A stretch of 64,000 bases of DNA from Bacteroidota bacterium (GTDB lineage: Bacteria; Bacteroidota; Bacteroidia; Flavobacteriales; Weeksellaceae), in contig JAEWYW010000062.1 of assembly GCA_023458535.1 (NCBI GenBank), positions 124,001-188,000 of the forward strand, in the 5' to 3' direction. The position numbers and the translations under genes are program-made. The notes under the pieces are model-generated. The model was given only the letters and a program-made list of their open reading frames with translations, was not told where the DNA came from and made no database searches. This document shows positions 1-8,627 of this stretch, in pieces (the stretch's first letter is position 1; each line of letters starts with the position of its first letter).

Positions 1-323
1 GGAAGCTGAACATTACTGAACAGAAAAATGTAAACGGCAACCGCCAGACTTCCCACAGAAGAAATTCCTAAAACCTCGGGTCCCGCAATAGGATTTTGAA
101 AATACTCCTGCAGTAAAAAACCAGCCGTCGGAATTGAAATTCCCGCCAGAAGCATCACCAAAACGCGATTAATTCTCAGTTCGGCAATTTGATAGTTTTG
201 AGAATCTGATGAAAAAAAATCTGAATACTGGAGTTTTATAAATCCAACATTCAGATTGACTGCTATTAAAATGAGTACAAAAAACAACAATGTACCAAGA
301 AGTATTTTGAAGTTTTTGCTCAT
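1..323 (-). CDS. FecCD-family iron-type ABC transporter permease, N-terminal part
   Basis: Only the first 107 codons lie in the window; the rest runs off the left edge. The start is the ATG at 323-321. The protein opens with a membrane segment (residues about 4-22). It then carries the conserved FecCD-family block LRINRVLVMLLAGISIPTAG, followed by FLLQEYFQNPIAGPEVLGIS. In this family that block spans the second and third helices and includes the NP-(L/I)-A-x-P motif. Such permeases form the membrane channel for siderophore, heme or cobalamin import with an FhuC/BtuD-like ATPase and a binding protein; which substrate cannot be read from this fragment. It starts 4 bp after the stop of the thioredoxin lipoprotein gene and is probably cotranscribed with it. 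Confidence 0.85.
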   Translation of the reverse strand, partial: MSKNFKILLGTLLFFVLILIAVNLNVGFIKLQYSDFFSSDSQNYQIAELRINRVLVMLLAGISIPTAGFLLQEYFQNPIAGPEVLGISSVGSLAVAVYIFLFSNVQL

Positions 324-327
324 GATT

Positions 328-894
328 TTATTGAAGTGCGCTTAATTTAGCTTCCAATTGTTCTTTGCTCATCATGCCTAGAAATTCATCGGTTTTTCCT
401 TTTTTAGAAAAAATTGTAAATGGAATAGAGCCTCCATCCCACGTTTTAAAATTATTGGAGAAAAAATCTGGTCCTAATTGGGAGCCGTCTAAAAGTACGA
501 TATTGTTGGTGATTCCGTATTCATCACCGAAATTTTTAACCGCAGAATCCCACTCTGTTTTATTATCTAAACTTACAAAAGTGAATTTTACAGGTTGTCC
601 TTTCAAGGTTTCCATTTTTTCCTTAAAATGTGGCATCTCATTACGGCAAGGTCCACACCAAGTGGCAAAAAAGTTGGTTACGTACAAAGTATCATTCTCT
701 TTGGCTTTCACCAAATCTGAAGCCTGCGCAATAGAAACTTCCTTTAATGGTTTCGTAGGCGTATTTTCAACGACTTCTGGGTTCTCAACTTGCAGAGAAT
801 CTTGTGTGATTTCGTTGATTTCAACTACTTTATTCTCTTTTTTACAAGCCATAAAAGTAGAAAGAATAATAAGTGCAGCAATTACCTTTTTCAT
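328..894 (-). CDS. TlpA/thioredoxin-like lipoprotein
   Basis: This is a 188-residue periplasmic thiol-disulfide protein. The ATG at 894 is preferred over an in-frame upstream ATG (939) because it places a clean lipoprotein signal at the N-terminus: MKK, a hydrophobic stretch, then lipobox FMAC with the lipidated Cys at residue 17. A Thr/Glu/Val-rich linker (about 20-50) leads to a thioredoxin fold with the active site WCGPC (Cys80, Cys83), and later the cis-Pro region GGSIPFT. TlpA/ResA-type proteins reduce disulfides in cytochrome or other envelope proteins; the substrate here is unknown. It is divergent from the ferredoxin reductase gene with only 33 bp between the starts, and it is followed 4 bp later by the FecCD permease gene. 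Confidence 0.85.
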   Translation of the reverse strand: MKKVIAALIILSTFMACKKENKVVEINEITQDSLQVENPEVVENTPTKPLKEVSIAQASDLVKAKENDTLYVTNFFATWCGPCRNEMPHFKEKMETLKGQPVKFTFVSLDNKTEWDSAVKNFGDEYGITNNIVLLDGSQLGPDFFSNNFKTWDGGSIPFTIFSKKGKTDEFLGMMSKEQLEAKLSALQ

Positions 895-908
895 AATATT
901 TTTTTGTC

Positions 909-916
909 TATTTTTG
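909..916 (+). promoter_or_regulatory. Candidate Bacteroidota -7 box for the ferredoxin reductase gene
   Basis: TATTTTTG matches the flavobacterial TAnnTTTG -7 consensus and ends 11 bp before the ATG at 928. I see no clear -33 TTG at the right distance. Confidence 0.45.
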
Positions 917-927
917 AATCTGAAATT

Positions 928-2052
928 ATGGAAAAACAATTACCAAAGGCAAATCAGTTCCGTTTTCATCGCCTAAAATTAGCGAAAAAAGAGGTATTGA
1001 CCAAAAACACGTTTGCAATTGAATTTGAGATCCCCCAAAATCTGAAAGAAGAATATCGGTTTGAAGCAGGGCAATATGTGAGAGTAAAATTTAAACACGA
1101 TGGTAAAGATTGGTCGAATGATTACTCCATGACTTCCGCTCCTTACGAGCAAAAAATTACTTTAGCCATCAAAATTAATTCTGATAAAAGTTCTGCTGAG
1201 GATTTTTTCAAAAATTATAGTGTTGGTGATGAGATGGAAGTGAGCGAACCTAATGGGCGTTTTACTTTGGCATCAAAACCTCACGAGTTCCGAACGATAC
1301 TTGGTTTTGCAGCGGGGATTGGTATTACACCTATTTTAAGTCACTTCAAAAACATTTTACACAACGAACCGCGTACCCGACTTTTTTTGTTTTACGGAAA
1401 TAAAAGTGCCGATGAAGTCGCTTTCAAACCCGAATTGGATGCTTTGAAAGAAAAATATCGAGATCGATTCCAGGTATATTATTTTTTCTCGCGAGAGCAT
1501 GTGGAAGATCCTTTTTTAAGAGGAAGACTGGATGATAAAAAACTTAAATTGATTATCAATCAAGTATTGCATTTGGATGATACCGACGAAGAATCTACCA
1601 TATGGGATGCTGTGGATGAGGTGTTGATTTGCGGAAAAGGCGAAATGATTAAAACCTTAGCCAACGCTTGTTACGAGAACGGTATTTTAAAAAGGAATAT
1701 TCATTTTGAGTTATTTGAAGAATTTAATGAGGATATTTATCCCCAAGAGATTAATTTTCCCAGAGTTGAAAATATCGATGTTGAATTCACCATTTACGGT
1801 AAAGAGTACAAAACCACACTTCCCGACAACGAAACCCGATTGTTACAACAGCTGTTGCAACAGAAATTTCCTGTATCCTATTCTTGTAAATCGGGAATTT
1901 GTGGAAGCTGTGAGTGCAAATTGGAAGAAGGCGAAGTGGAGCTCCTGGAAAATGAATATTTAACCGAAAAAGAGGAAAAAGCAGGTCACATCTTGGCATG
2001 TATGTCTGTGGTTTTAAGTAAAAAACTAAAAGTAAACTTCGATTTATCTTGA
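928..2052 (+). CDS. PaaE-like ferredoxin/flavodoxin-NADP reductase with C-terminal 2Fe-2S domain
   Basis: This is a 374-residue soluble flavoprotein. An N-terminal FAD-binding domain (about 15-110) carries the flavin motif DYSMTSAP. The NAD(P)-binding domain (about 115-245) has GFAAGIGITPIL. A C-terminal plant-type 2Fe-2S ferredoxin domain has ligands Cys320, Cys325, Cys328 and Cys358. This order is that of the phenylacetyl-CoA epoxidase reductase PaaE and of related NADH oxidoreductases. No paaABCD genes are nearby, so a general electron-transfer role is as likely as phenylacetate breakdown. The start at 928 (MEKQLPK) is preferred to the longer open frame, which overlaps the divergent thioredoxin gene. 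The stop overlaps the TTG start of the next gene. Confidence 0.85.
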   Translation: MEKQLPKANQFRFHRLKLAKKEVLTKNTFAIEFEIPQNLKEEYRFEAGQYVRVKFKHDGKDWSNDYSMTSAPYEQKITLAIKINSDKSSAEDFFKNYSVGDEMEVSEPNGRFTLASKPHEFRTILGFAAGIGITPILSHFKNILHNEPRTRLFLFYGNKSADEVAFKPELDALKEKYRDRFQVYYFFSREHVEDPFLRGRLDDKKLKLIINQVLHLDDTDEESTIWDAVDEVLICGKGEMIKTLANACYENGILKRNIHFELFEEFNEDIYPQEINFPRVENIDVEFTIYGKEYKTTLPDNETRLLQQLLQQKFPVSYSCKSGICGSCECKLEEGEVELLENEYLTEKEEKAGHILACMSVVLSKKLKVNFDLS

Positions 2053-2666
2053 GAAAAATAGGAAACATACTGAAATTTACCATTCGAGTGGGAGAATTGC
2101 TTATTCTCTTAATGATTTTGGCTAATATTTGGGTGTTTTCTTTAACGAATGGTAGAACGTATACCAAAATATCTAAGATTCCACCCCGGGAGTATGCACT
2201 GGTTTTGGGAACCTCGCCAAAAATGAAATCTGGAGCAGCCAATCCTTATTTTTTAAAAAGAATGGATGCTGCATCACTCCTGTATCACCACGGTAAAATC
2301 AAAAAAATTATTGTGAGTGGCGAGAAGAGCAAAGGCTATGACGAGCCAAAAGCTATGAAAAATTATTTGATTCGTGAAGAGGGTGTCCCTGAAAATATTA
2401 TTATAGAGGATACCCAAGGTTTCAACACTCATAAAAGCATTACAAGAGCCAAAGAAGTTTTTAAAGCGGAAAATGTGATTATCGTATCACAAGGTTTTCA
2501 TAATTTGCGTGCCTTATTTTTTGCAAGAAATAATCAAATGAACGCATTAGGATTCGATGCTCAAGATGTTTCTAAACCCGAAAGTTATTACCGAAATCAG
2601 TTTCGTGAGTTTTTAGCTCGTGATCTGGCAGTTCTCTACTTTATCTTTGGAATTTCTCCAGATTAG
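2049..2666 (+). CDS. SanA/YdcF-like DUF218 membrane-anchored protein
   Basis: This is a 205-residue protein with one N-terminal membrane anchor (about 10-35) followed by a DUF218 domain. Its motifs include ALVLGTSPK, the KIIVSGEKS strand and NVIIVSQGFHNLRA. SanA/YdcF proteins act at the cell envelope; SanA mutants of enterobacteria become vancomycin-sensitive, but the reaction is not settled. Translation most likely starts at TTG (2049-2051), which overlaps the TGA of the preceding reductase (TTGA junction), implying translational coupling. No better ATG exists before the conserved core. The 97 bp between this gene and the convergent tamL show no strong hairpin. Confidence 0.8.
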   Translation: MRKIGNILKFTIRVGELLILLMILANIWVFSLTNGRTYTKISKIPPREYALVLGTSPKMKSGAANPYFLKRMDAASLLYHHGKIKKIIVSGEKSKGYDEPKAMKNYLIREEGVPENIIIEDTQGFNTHKSITRAKEVFKAENVIIVSQGFHNLRALFFARNNQMNALGFDAQDVSKPESYYRNQFREFLARDLAVLYFIFGISPD

Positions 2667-2763
2667 CTTTTTATGGTTGCCGGCTATCACAGTCTCACGA
2701 ATCATCAGTGGATTTTAATTTAACTAAAAACCTTACAACAATACACTTGAAATACCCAGAAAA

Positions 2764-5361
2764 TTAGAATGGATATCCGAAGGCGATATTCATGGTAGGT
2801 TTAAGCGGTTTAAAATCTTCAAATCTCCAACGTTCACCTTCTGGTTTATTAGGGTCGTAGATTTTATAGGCAAAATCCAAACGAACCGTGATATAAGCGA
2901 TATTCAAACGCAAACCTACGCCACTGCCCACACCAACTTGTCTCAGAAATTTGTTAAATTTAAACTGGTCATCAAAGCCCGTATCTTTCAAACTCCAGAT
3001 GTTACCGATGTCTGTAAAAATAGCACCTTCAAACATTTTATTGAATGGGATTCTATACTCAACATTCGTTGTTAATTTTACATTCCCCATTACATATCTT
3101 CGGATTCTTTCATCCAACTGAGAATCTGCAGGACCTAAACCTCCAAAAGCTACCCAAGCTCGAATGTCATTAGAGCCACCGTTGTAGTAAGATCGTATAA
3201 AAGGCATAGATGAAGAATTACCATATGGAATACCAATACCTATGAACTGTCGTAATGCTAAAGTATGCTTCTCATTAAAAAACTTGATGTATTGTCTCAC
3301 ATCAAAATCAAACTTTGCAAACTGCGAATAAGGTATATTAAAAATGGTTTTCTGGTTATTTGAAACCACGCCTTGATCTGAACTACTGCTATTGAACAAA
3401 CTGAAAATATTGCCTGCAAGTTCCATTTTTCCATTAAAATAGAAAGGGTTTTTGTAGTCCTTTTTACCGATTTCGTTGTAGCTGAAATTGTAAATTAATG
3501 AAGAGATAAGCACATTTTGAGTCTGCCTGTCTTTGTTGATTAACGATTGGAAAAAGTTATTAAAAGTATTGAGTTGCTCAGGATTTAAGTTGCTTCTGAA
3601 CACTTCATCGGCAACAATCTGTGCTGAAACATCATCCGACGAAATCTGGCCACTGTGGTATGCCAGCCCGAGGTCTGGGTGAGTATCAAAATAGGTTTCA
3701 AACATCAGATCACGGATATCGCCATCCACCTTAAAGAAATCATAGTATTTTTCTTTGTTTTTGGTTAAGCTCAACTGAGTATTGAAAAGTGTTAGTTTAT
3801 GATTAACAATATCGTTTACATTGGCTGAATATACCAAACCTGTGTTGAAATTTACCCTTCCAAGTCCAATATTGGTTTGGTTTGAAGCTCCTAAGAATAT
3901 TGTCGTGGTAGGTGTATATCTTTTTGGTATGAGTTTATAGTAGTTAAAGGGAACCAATAATCTCGGAAAATGCAAAGCCACCTGACCGGAAATTTCGTGC
4001 GCAAAAACACGCTTTTTTTCACCTTTTGGATCGGCAATACTTCCAAATGTACCCGAAAAATTCGTGGTTAAATTTTCAGCACCTCCAAAAACATTTCTTG
4101 CAGTTAAATCTATTGAAGGACCACCTCCCCAGTTCAGTAATTGAGAATAATTGGCATCCAAAGCGGCTTTAAATTCATACTTAGGAAGCGGCTTCAAAAC
4201 ATAAGTTACATCTACAATACTATCATTGGGCGCACCTTCACCACCTCTTCTTAAAGAATCTCTCGCTTTCAGAATACTGAAATTATTCATGCTTAAGATA
4301 TTTCTTTTGGTAATGTCTAAATGTTTTTGATCGTAAACATTATTCGGACTTACCAAAATGGCTCTCCACAAGGCACTGGTTTTATATCTGTTGTCCACTT
4401 TATGGAAGTTGATTCTTCTCAAACTGTCTTTGGTGGTATTTCTGGGGAAATCTTTCAATTCATCCACTACTGCAACATCTACGTTTCCAATGGTAGCAAT
4501 TTTATAGGGAGAATCGATGGAATCTTTATGAATTTCGAGAATCAGAGGGACATCCTTGGTGCTTTTTAAGGTATCAGCTACAAAACCTATTTCCTCACCA
4601 GAATTGTTAAATTTATAATAACCTCTGGATTTCATTAAGGCATTTAAACGTGCCAACTCATCTTCCAGAACCGTTTGATCAAGTACTTGTTTAGATCGAA
4701 TGAGGGAACTGTTTAGGTTTTCCTCGTAAATGGCTTTGATGTTTTTATCTGGAATATTGTAGTAATAATCTTTAATAATAGTGGGTTCATTGTGTCTGAT
4801 GATATAGGTAACCTCTGCTTTTTTTGCAGCTGAATCTAATTTCTGACTATAATCAACCTTAGAATCCCAATAGCCTCTATAAGTTAGTCTTTTTTCAATA
4901 GACTCCGCGCCAACCTCTGATCTTGTGGGGTCTAAAATAACTGGCGCTGAGCCCCAACTGTGCATTAAACGGTCAAAAAACAATCCTTTGCCTTTCATTT
5001 CAGGCATATTGTATTTCACGAAAAGTGAATCTCTCAACCCCTGATTTCTCATTTCGTTAGGGTAGGTCATGTATTCCGTGAGCAGCGTGTCGTATTTAGG
5101 ATCGGCGAGATTATACATCCATAAACTCAAAGGCAAAACAAAGAGCTGTTTTTTATTAGGTTTCTGTCCTACACGGTCTTTCAATTCATCGTTAAAAAAC
5201 TTTTTTTCATCTTCATATTTAAAGTTGTTTTTGGTAAGTAAGTAATCTCCATCCGGAACTTTTTTGGTGGTGCTACAAGCGATAACTACTGCAAAAAATA
5301 TTGCAGATAATATTATTTTATAATATTTTTGAACATTATTCCAGAAATGATTACTGCGCAT
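2764..5361 (-). CDS. tamL: TamL: lipoprotein BamA/TamA-family outer-membrane assembly protein
   Basis: This is an 865-residue outer-membrane protein. The N-terminus has a lipoprotein signal ending in VVIACS (Cys about 29), which distinguishes the Bacteroidota TamL type from classical TamA. The periplasmic half (about 30-400) holds POTRA-like repeats. The C-terminal half is an Omp85/bacterial surface antigen barrel, with strands such as EYRIPFNKMFEGAIFTDIGN and GVGLRLNIAYITVRLDFAYK and a terminal aromatic GYPF. TamA/TamL works with TamB to insert outer-membrane proteins or move lipids. No tamB is visible here. The ATG at 5361 is the only usable start before the signal peptide, and it makes the 5' end overlap the divergent trmH-type gene by 15 bp. 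Confidence 0.87.
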   Translation of the reverse strand: MRSNHFWNNVQKYYKIILSAIFFAVVIACSTTKKVPDGDYLLTKNNFKYEDEKKFFNDELKDRVGQKPNKKQLFVLPLSLWMYNLADPKYDTLLTEYMTYPNEMRNQGLRDSLFVKYNMPEMKGKGLFFDRLMHSWGSAPVILDPTRSEVGAESIEKRLTYRGYWDSKVDYSQKLDSAAKKAEVTYIIRHNEPTIIKDYYYNIPDKNIKAIYEENLNSSLIRSKQVLDQTVLEDELARLNALMKSRGYYKFNNSGEEIGFVADTLKSTKDVPLILEIHKDSIDSPYKIATIGNVDVAVVDELKDFPRNTTKDSLRRINFHKVDNRYKTSALWRAILVSPNNVYDQKHLDITKRNILSMNNFSILKARDSLRRGGEGAPNDSIVDVTYVLKPLPKYEFKAALDANYSQLLNWGGGPSIDLTARNVFGGAENLTTNFSGTFGSIADPKGEKKRVFAHEISGQVALHFPRLLVPFNYYKLIPKRYTPTTTIFLGASNQTNIGLGRVNFNTGLVYSANVNDIVNHKLTLFNTQLSLTKNKEKYYDFFKVDGDIRDLMFETYFDTHPDLGLAYHSGQISSDDVSAQIVADEVFRSNLNPEQLNTFNNFFQSLINKDRQTQNVLISSLIYNFSYNEIGKKDYKNPFYFNGKMELAGNIFSLFNSSSSDQGVVSNNQKTIFNIPYSQFAKFDFDVRQYIKFFNEKHTLALRQFIGIGIPYGNSSSMPFIRSYYNGGSNDIRAWVAFGGLGPADSQLDERIRRYVMGNVKLTTNVEYRIPFNKMFEGAIFTDIGNIWSLKDTGFDDQFKFNKFLRQVGVGSGVGLRLNIAYITVRLDFAYKIYDPNKPEGERWRFEDFKPLKPTMNIAFGYPF
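5301..5331 (+). promoter_or_regulatory. Promoter of the TrmH-type gene, inside the tamL signal-peptide codons
   Basis: TTG (5301-5303), 20 bp, then TATTTTTG (5324-5331) fits the Bacteroidota -33/-7 arrangement well. It is 15 bp upstream of the ATG at 5347. Confidence 0.6.
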
Positions 5362-6069
5362 ACAATAAAAATTTTACAGTCTTTAGATAAAAAAAAATTC
5401 AGACAAAAATACAATTTGTTTTTGGTTGAGGGCAATAAAGTGATAAGAGAACTTCATAATTCTCCATTTAAGATCAAAGAGATATTTTCAATTGAGCCTC
5501 AAGACTTAGAATTTTTACAAGCTCCCATTACAAAAATCACCGAAACTGAACTTAGAAAAATCAGCTTTTTAATGAATCCAAAAGATTCTATAGCGGTTTG
5601 CTATCTTGAAGATCCTATACGTAAAAAGGAGGCAGATTTTCAATTGGTGTTGGATGGAATTCAGGATCCTGGCAATATGGGAACGATTATTCGATTGGCA
5701 GATTGGTTTGGTATAGAGCAGATTATCTGCAGTGAAGATACTGTGGATTTTTATAATCCTAAAGTGATACAGGCAAGCATGGGTTCTTTTACCAGAGTGA
5801 ATATTGCATATGAAAATTTAGAAAAATTCCTTCAAGAATCGTCCAATATTTCGGTGGGAACAGATATGGAGGGTGAAAATATCTATGATTTTGAAAAACC
5901 ATCAAAGATCAATTTGGTTTTAGGGAATGAAGGAAATGGAATTCGTCCAGAAATAGAAGATATTCTTAAGGAAAAAATTAGTATTCCCAGATTTGGAAAA
6001 TCACAATCAACTGAAAGCCTAAATGTGTCTATCGCGGCGGCAATTATTTTAGGTCAGCTATTCAAATAA
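5347..6069 (+). CDS. TrmH/SpoU-family RNA 2'-O-methyltransferase
   Basis: This is a 240-residue SAM-dependent methyltransferase of the SPOUT class. The N-terminal substrate-binding part (KKKFRQKYNLFLVEGNKV) resembles RlmB/TsnR. The knotted catalytic domain has motif 1 (DGIQDPGNMGTIIR, about 104-117), motif 2 (VLGNEGNGIRPE) and motif 3 (SIPRFGKSQSTESLNVSIAAA). Such enzymes methylate a guanosine 2'-OH in 23S rRNA or tRNA; the exact site is not predictable here. The ATG at 5347 gives the family-typical N-terminus. Its first 15 bp overlap the start of divergent tamL. The RDD gene begins 15 bp after the stop, so the two likely form an operon. Confidence 0.85.
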   Translation: MITAHTIKILQSLDKKKFRQKYNLFLVEGNKVIRELHNSPFKIKEIFSIEPQDLEFLQAPITKITETELRKISFLMNPKDSIAVCYLEDPIRKKEADFQLVLDGIQDPGNMGTIIRLADWFGIEQIICSEDTVDFYNPKVIQASMGSFTRVNIAYENLEKFLQESSNISVGTDMEGENIYDFEKPSKINLVLGNEGNGIRPEIEDILKEKISIPRFGKSQSTESLNVSIAAAIILGQLFK

Positions 6070-6084
6070 AAACAAAAACATACA

Positions 6085-6804
6085 GTGGAAAGAAAATATT
6101 TTGTGGTAATTAATTCAGAGCAGAAAGGGCCTTTCTCTTTAGATGAATTGAGAGATTTAAAGTTGAAAAGAACAGATTTTGTTTGGTACGATGGCCTGGC
6201 AGACTGGAAAACAGCCTATGAGATAGACGAATTAAAGTCGCTATTTGAAATCAACCTCGCAAAAAATGTGGTAGAAAAACCCGTTCAGGAAATAGTTATC
6301 GAAGAAAAGAAAGATCAAACAGAGCAAAATCATCGAAACTTACCAGTTTATGTCGGGAGTGAACCTAGAGTGTTGCAGCGAATAGGCTTTGTGGAATACC
6401 TAGATAACAATACCGTCCGTGAAACCACCAGCACCGAAGTGGTCTACTACCGTTTTGCAAACTTTGGTGAGAGATTGTTGGCAAGAATTATCGACACCTT
6501 AATCATTTGCATTCCTGGTATTATAGCTCCTATTATAGCTCCCTGGTTGTATTTTTCCTTACAATACAGCGGAGATAAACAGCAAACCGTAGGGCAGAAC
6601 AGCATGCGAATAAAAGTACTGAGTACAGACGGTACAAAAGTGACTTTCGGACAAGGAACGGGTCGCTATTTTGCCATGTTGTTAAACGCCTTCACCTTAC
6701 TTATAGGTTACATCATGTTTTTTTTCAATCCTAAAAACCAATGCCTACACGATGTTTTAGCCAATACAATCATCGTCTCCGAAATCAAAAGAGAAATGAA
6801 GTAA
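6085..6804 (+). CDS. GYF_2-RDD domain membrane protein
   Basis: This is a 239-residue protein with a GTG start (6085). The N-terminal GYF_2 domain (about 3-50) shows KGPFSLDEL and the W-Y-D-G-L-x-D-W core. After a charged linker comes an RDD domain (about 125-235) with FGERLLARIIDTLII, a second membrane pair, and FFNPKNQCLHDVLANTIIV. RDD proteins are small polytopic membrane proteins of unclear function, some linked to transport; GYF_2 is a protein-interaction module. It follows the methyltransferase gene by 15 bp and ends at a bidirectional terminator. Confidence 0.8.
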   Translation: MERKYFVVINSEQKGPFSLDELRDLKLKRTDFVWYDGLADWKTAYEIDELKSLFEINLAKNVVEKPVQEIVIEEKKDQTEQNHRNLPVYVGSEPRVLQRIGFVEYLDNNTVRETTSTEVVYYRFANFGERLLARIIDTLIICIPGIIAPIIAPWLYFSLQYSGDKQQTVGQNSMRIKVLSTDGTKVTFGQGTGRYFAMLLNAFTLLIGYIMFFFNPKNQCLHDVLANTIIVSEIKREMK

Positions 6805-6816
6805 CCTCCACAATAT

Positions 6817-6847
6817 AAAAAAAGCTACCAGATGTGGTAGCTTTTTT
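6817..6847. terminator. Bidirectional terminator between RDD gene and M28 peptidase
   Basis: The stem AAAAAAGCTACCA / TGGTAGCTTTTTT has a GATG loop and is flanked by A and T runs, so it can serve both convergent genes. Confidence 0.85.
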
Positions 6848-6863
6848 AATTTTTATAAATCAA

Positions 6864-8024
6864 TTATCTGTTTACAATAATTTTCTCTGAATAGACGTCA
6901 TCATTTATTTTTAAAACACCTATATAAACTCCATTTTCTAGATGTGCGATATTGATTTCTTTCTGATTTTCGGATGTTAAGATTTTTTTTCCTGAAACAT
7001 CGGAAAGTGTAAATTCAAACTTCGCGTTTTTAAAATCGAAATGAAGGACTATTTTGTCTTTAGCTGGATTGGGTACCACTGAAAACTTTAAATTCGCTTT
7101 TTCCGCTTCGTTGACGCCTAACTGACTGCTTGCAACAGCAAAATGTTGTATGGCACCAATTGTAGCTTTCCCTACTTTAAAAACGTAGGTGGGATCCATA
7201 TTCGCAAAAGTATCTGCGGAAGTATGCGGTCTTGTACTTTCTGGTGTCTCGAATAAACCTGTAATCACTTCACCATTACTTTGGAAGGGCATATAATCGG
7301 AAGAATAAGCGTTACTGAGAATGGGCTGAAGCGGCGAGTAGAGCGTTACACAATTCATCAATTCTTGAGTTTTGGTCGCACTTGCAGCATCATTGGAAGC
7401 AGGCAGAGAAGCATCTTTTTCGCACTTTATCGTGTTGCTGGATTGCCCAGCTATTCCTCCTACCTGATCCAAGTTTAGAACCAGTCTTATATCCATTTTG
7501 GGTGTTGTTGCATTTACAACATTGTTTACATAAGCTTGACTGCCCAATAAACCTTGCTCTTCACCTGAAAAATGAATAAACTTTATTGAATACTGTGTAG
7601 AAATGTCTTTTAATATTCGAGCTGCTTCCAGAATAATGGAAACACCACTGCCATTGTCATTTACACCTGGGCCGACAACAGTATCGTAGTGCCCACACAC
7701 AATCACAAAAGTATTGGGATATAAAGTTCCCGTTTTTGTAACAATTAAATTTTTGCTGGAATTACCGTTATAAGTAAATGTTTGCTCTTCAATTTGTGTA
7801 TTGGCATAGCCAAAAGACTGGTATTTGCTTTTTAACCAGTTAAAAGCATTGTTGTTATTGGCAGAACCTGTTGTCTTTACTCCAAAACCTTCCAGACTTT
7901 GCAAATTAGCATTAATGTTGGCTTGAGATATCTGATTGGCTCTGTCTTGATATGCTTGTATAAAAGTTTGACTGTAAAATGTTGATGAAATTGCCGCAAA
8001 AGCAATGATTATCAATTTCTTCAT
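6864..8024 (-). CDS. Secreted M28-family zinc peptidase with T9SS sorting domain
   Basis: This is a 386-residue exported peptidase. A Sec signal peptide (about 1-18, ending FYSQ) precedes the M28 domain. The metal ligands appear in the family order: His in CGHYDT, Asp in GVNDNGSG, Glu pair in FSGEEQGLLGS, Asp in LNLDQVGG and His in RPHTSADTF. M28 enzymes are di-zinc aminopeptidases. The last ~75 residues (SVVPNPAKDKI ... GVYIGVLKINDDVYSEKIIV) form a type A T9SS C-terminal domain, which routes the protein across the outer membrane for secretion or cell-surface attachment. It is a single gene with its own terminator and a -7 box (8043-8050). Confidence 0.9.
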   Translation of the reverse strand: MKKLIIIAFAAISSTFYSQTFIQAYQDRANQISQANINANLQSLEGFGVKTTGSANNNNAFNWLKSKYQSFGYANTQIEEQTFTYNGNSSKNLIVTKTGTLYPNTFVIVCGHYDTVVGPGVNDNGSGVSIILEAARILKDISTQYSIKFIHFSGEEQGLLGSQAYVNNVVNATTPKMDIRLVLNLDQVGGIAGQSSNTIKCEKDASLPASNDAASATKTQELMNCVTLYSPLQPILSNAYSSDYMPFQSNGEVITGLFETPESTRPHTSADTFANMDPTYVFKVGKATIGAIQHFAVASSQLGVNEAEKANLKFSVVPNPAKDKIVLHFDFKNAKFEFTLSDVSGKKILTSENQKEINIAHLENGVYIGVLKINDDVYSEKIIVNR

Positions 8025-8042
8025 TAAATTTATTTAAGACCT

Positions 8043-8050
8043 CAAAGTTA
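8043..8050 (-). promoter_or_regulatory. Candidate -7 box for the M28 peptidase gene
   Basis: On the minus strand this reads TAACTTTG (TAnnTTTG), 18 bp before the ATG at 8024. Confidence 0.4.
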
Positions 8051-8109
8051 TTTAAAAAAAATCTTTTAGACCTATTAAAAATTCTACAAACCTATCTAAA
8101 CTTAATTAA

Positions 8110-8140
8110 TAAAAAAAATCCAGTGCAAACACTGGATTTA
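8110..8140 (-). terminator. Terminator of rpmI-rplT
   Basis: The stem AAATCCAGTG / CACTGGATTT has a CAAA loop. On the minus strand it is followed by a run of T. Confidence 0.8.
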
Positions 8141-8163
8141 TATTGATAACAAAAATAGATTAA

Positions 8164-8508
8164 TTATTTTACTTTATCTACAACAGCTTTGAAAGCTTCA
8201 GGGTGGTTCATTGCTAAATCAGCAAGAACTTTTCTGTTAAGCTCTACGTTGTTTTTCTTAAGAGCTCCCATGAACTGAGAGTAAGACATTCCGTGCTCTC
8301 TAGCTCCCGCGTTAATACGAGTGATCCAAAGTGCTCTGAAATTTCTTTTCTTCTCTTTTCTACCGCGGTAAGCATATTGCATTGCTTTTTCAACCGCATT
8401 TTTAGCTACCGTCCAAACGTTTTTTCTTCTACCGAAAAAACCTTTAGCCTGCTTCATTACTTTTTTTCTGCGCGCTCTAGAGGCTACAGCGTTTACTGAT
8501 CTTGGCAT
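8164..8508 (-). CDS. rplT: 50S ribosomal protein L20
   Basis: This is a 114-residue, strongly basic protein matching L20 over its full length ([20 protein letters not shown], then the conserved [25 protein letters not shown]). L20 binds 23S rRNA early in large-subunit assembly and in many bacteria represses its own operon. It lies 119 bp downstream of rpmI in the same direction and ends at a clear terminator. Confidence 0.97.
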   Translation of the reverse strand: MPRSVNAVASRARRKKVMKQAKGFFGRRKNVWTVAKNAVEKAMQYAYRGRKEKKRNFRALWITRINAGAREHGMSYSQFMGALKKNNVELNRKVLADLAMNHPEAFKAVVDKVK

Positions 8509-8627
8509 AATTTAATTTGTTTTTTTGAAAAGGGCGGTAACTTTGTTACTCTTAGTGGCACCGTTTCAGGGTTAAAATTTTGAATTGTTTTTTGTGAATT
8601 CTTATAAACCGAATATGTTTATAAAAA
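8509..8627 (-). promoter_or_regulatory. Structured rpmI-rplT spacer, possible L20 control region
   Basis: The 119-bp spacer is long for a ribosomal-protein pair. Read on the minus strand it contains a GTAAC-AAA-GTTAC hairpin next to GC-rich tracts (CGGTGCCAC, CCGCCC). L20 autoregulates through mRNA mimics of its rRNA site in other phyla. That this spacer does so is inference. Confidence 0.25.

Noticed and set aside
365..976. 203-residue plus-strand open frame opposite the thioredoxin lipoprotein gene
   Set aside because: Shadow of the real minus-strand gene, which has a lipobox and WCGPC active site. The plus frame has no family signature and runs over the reductase start.
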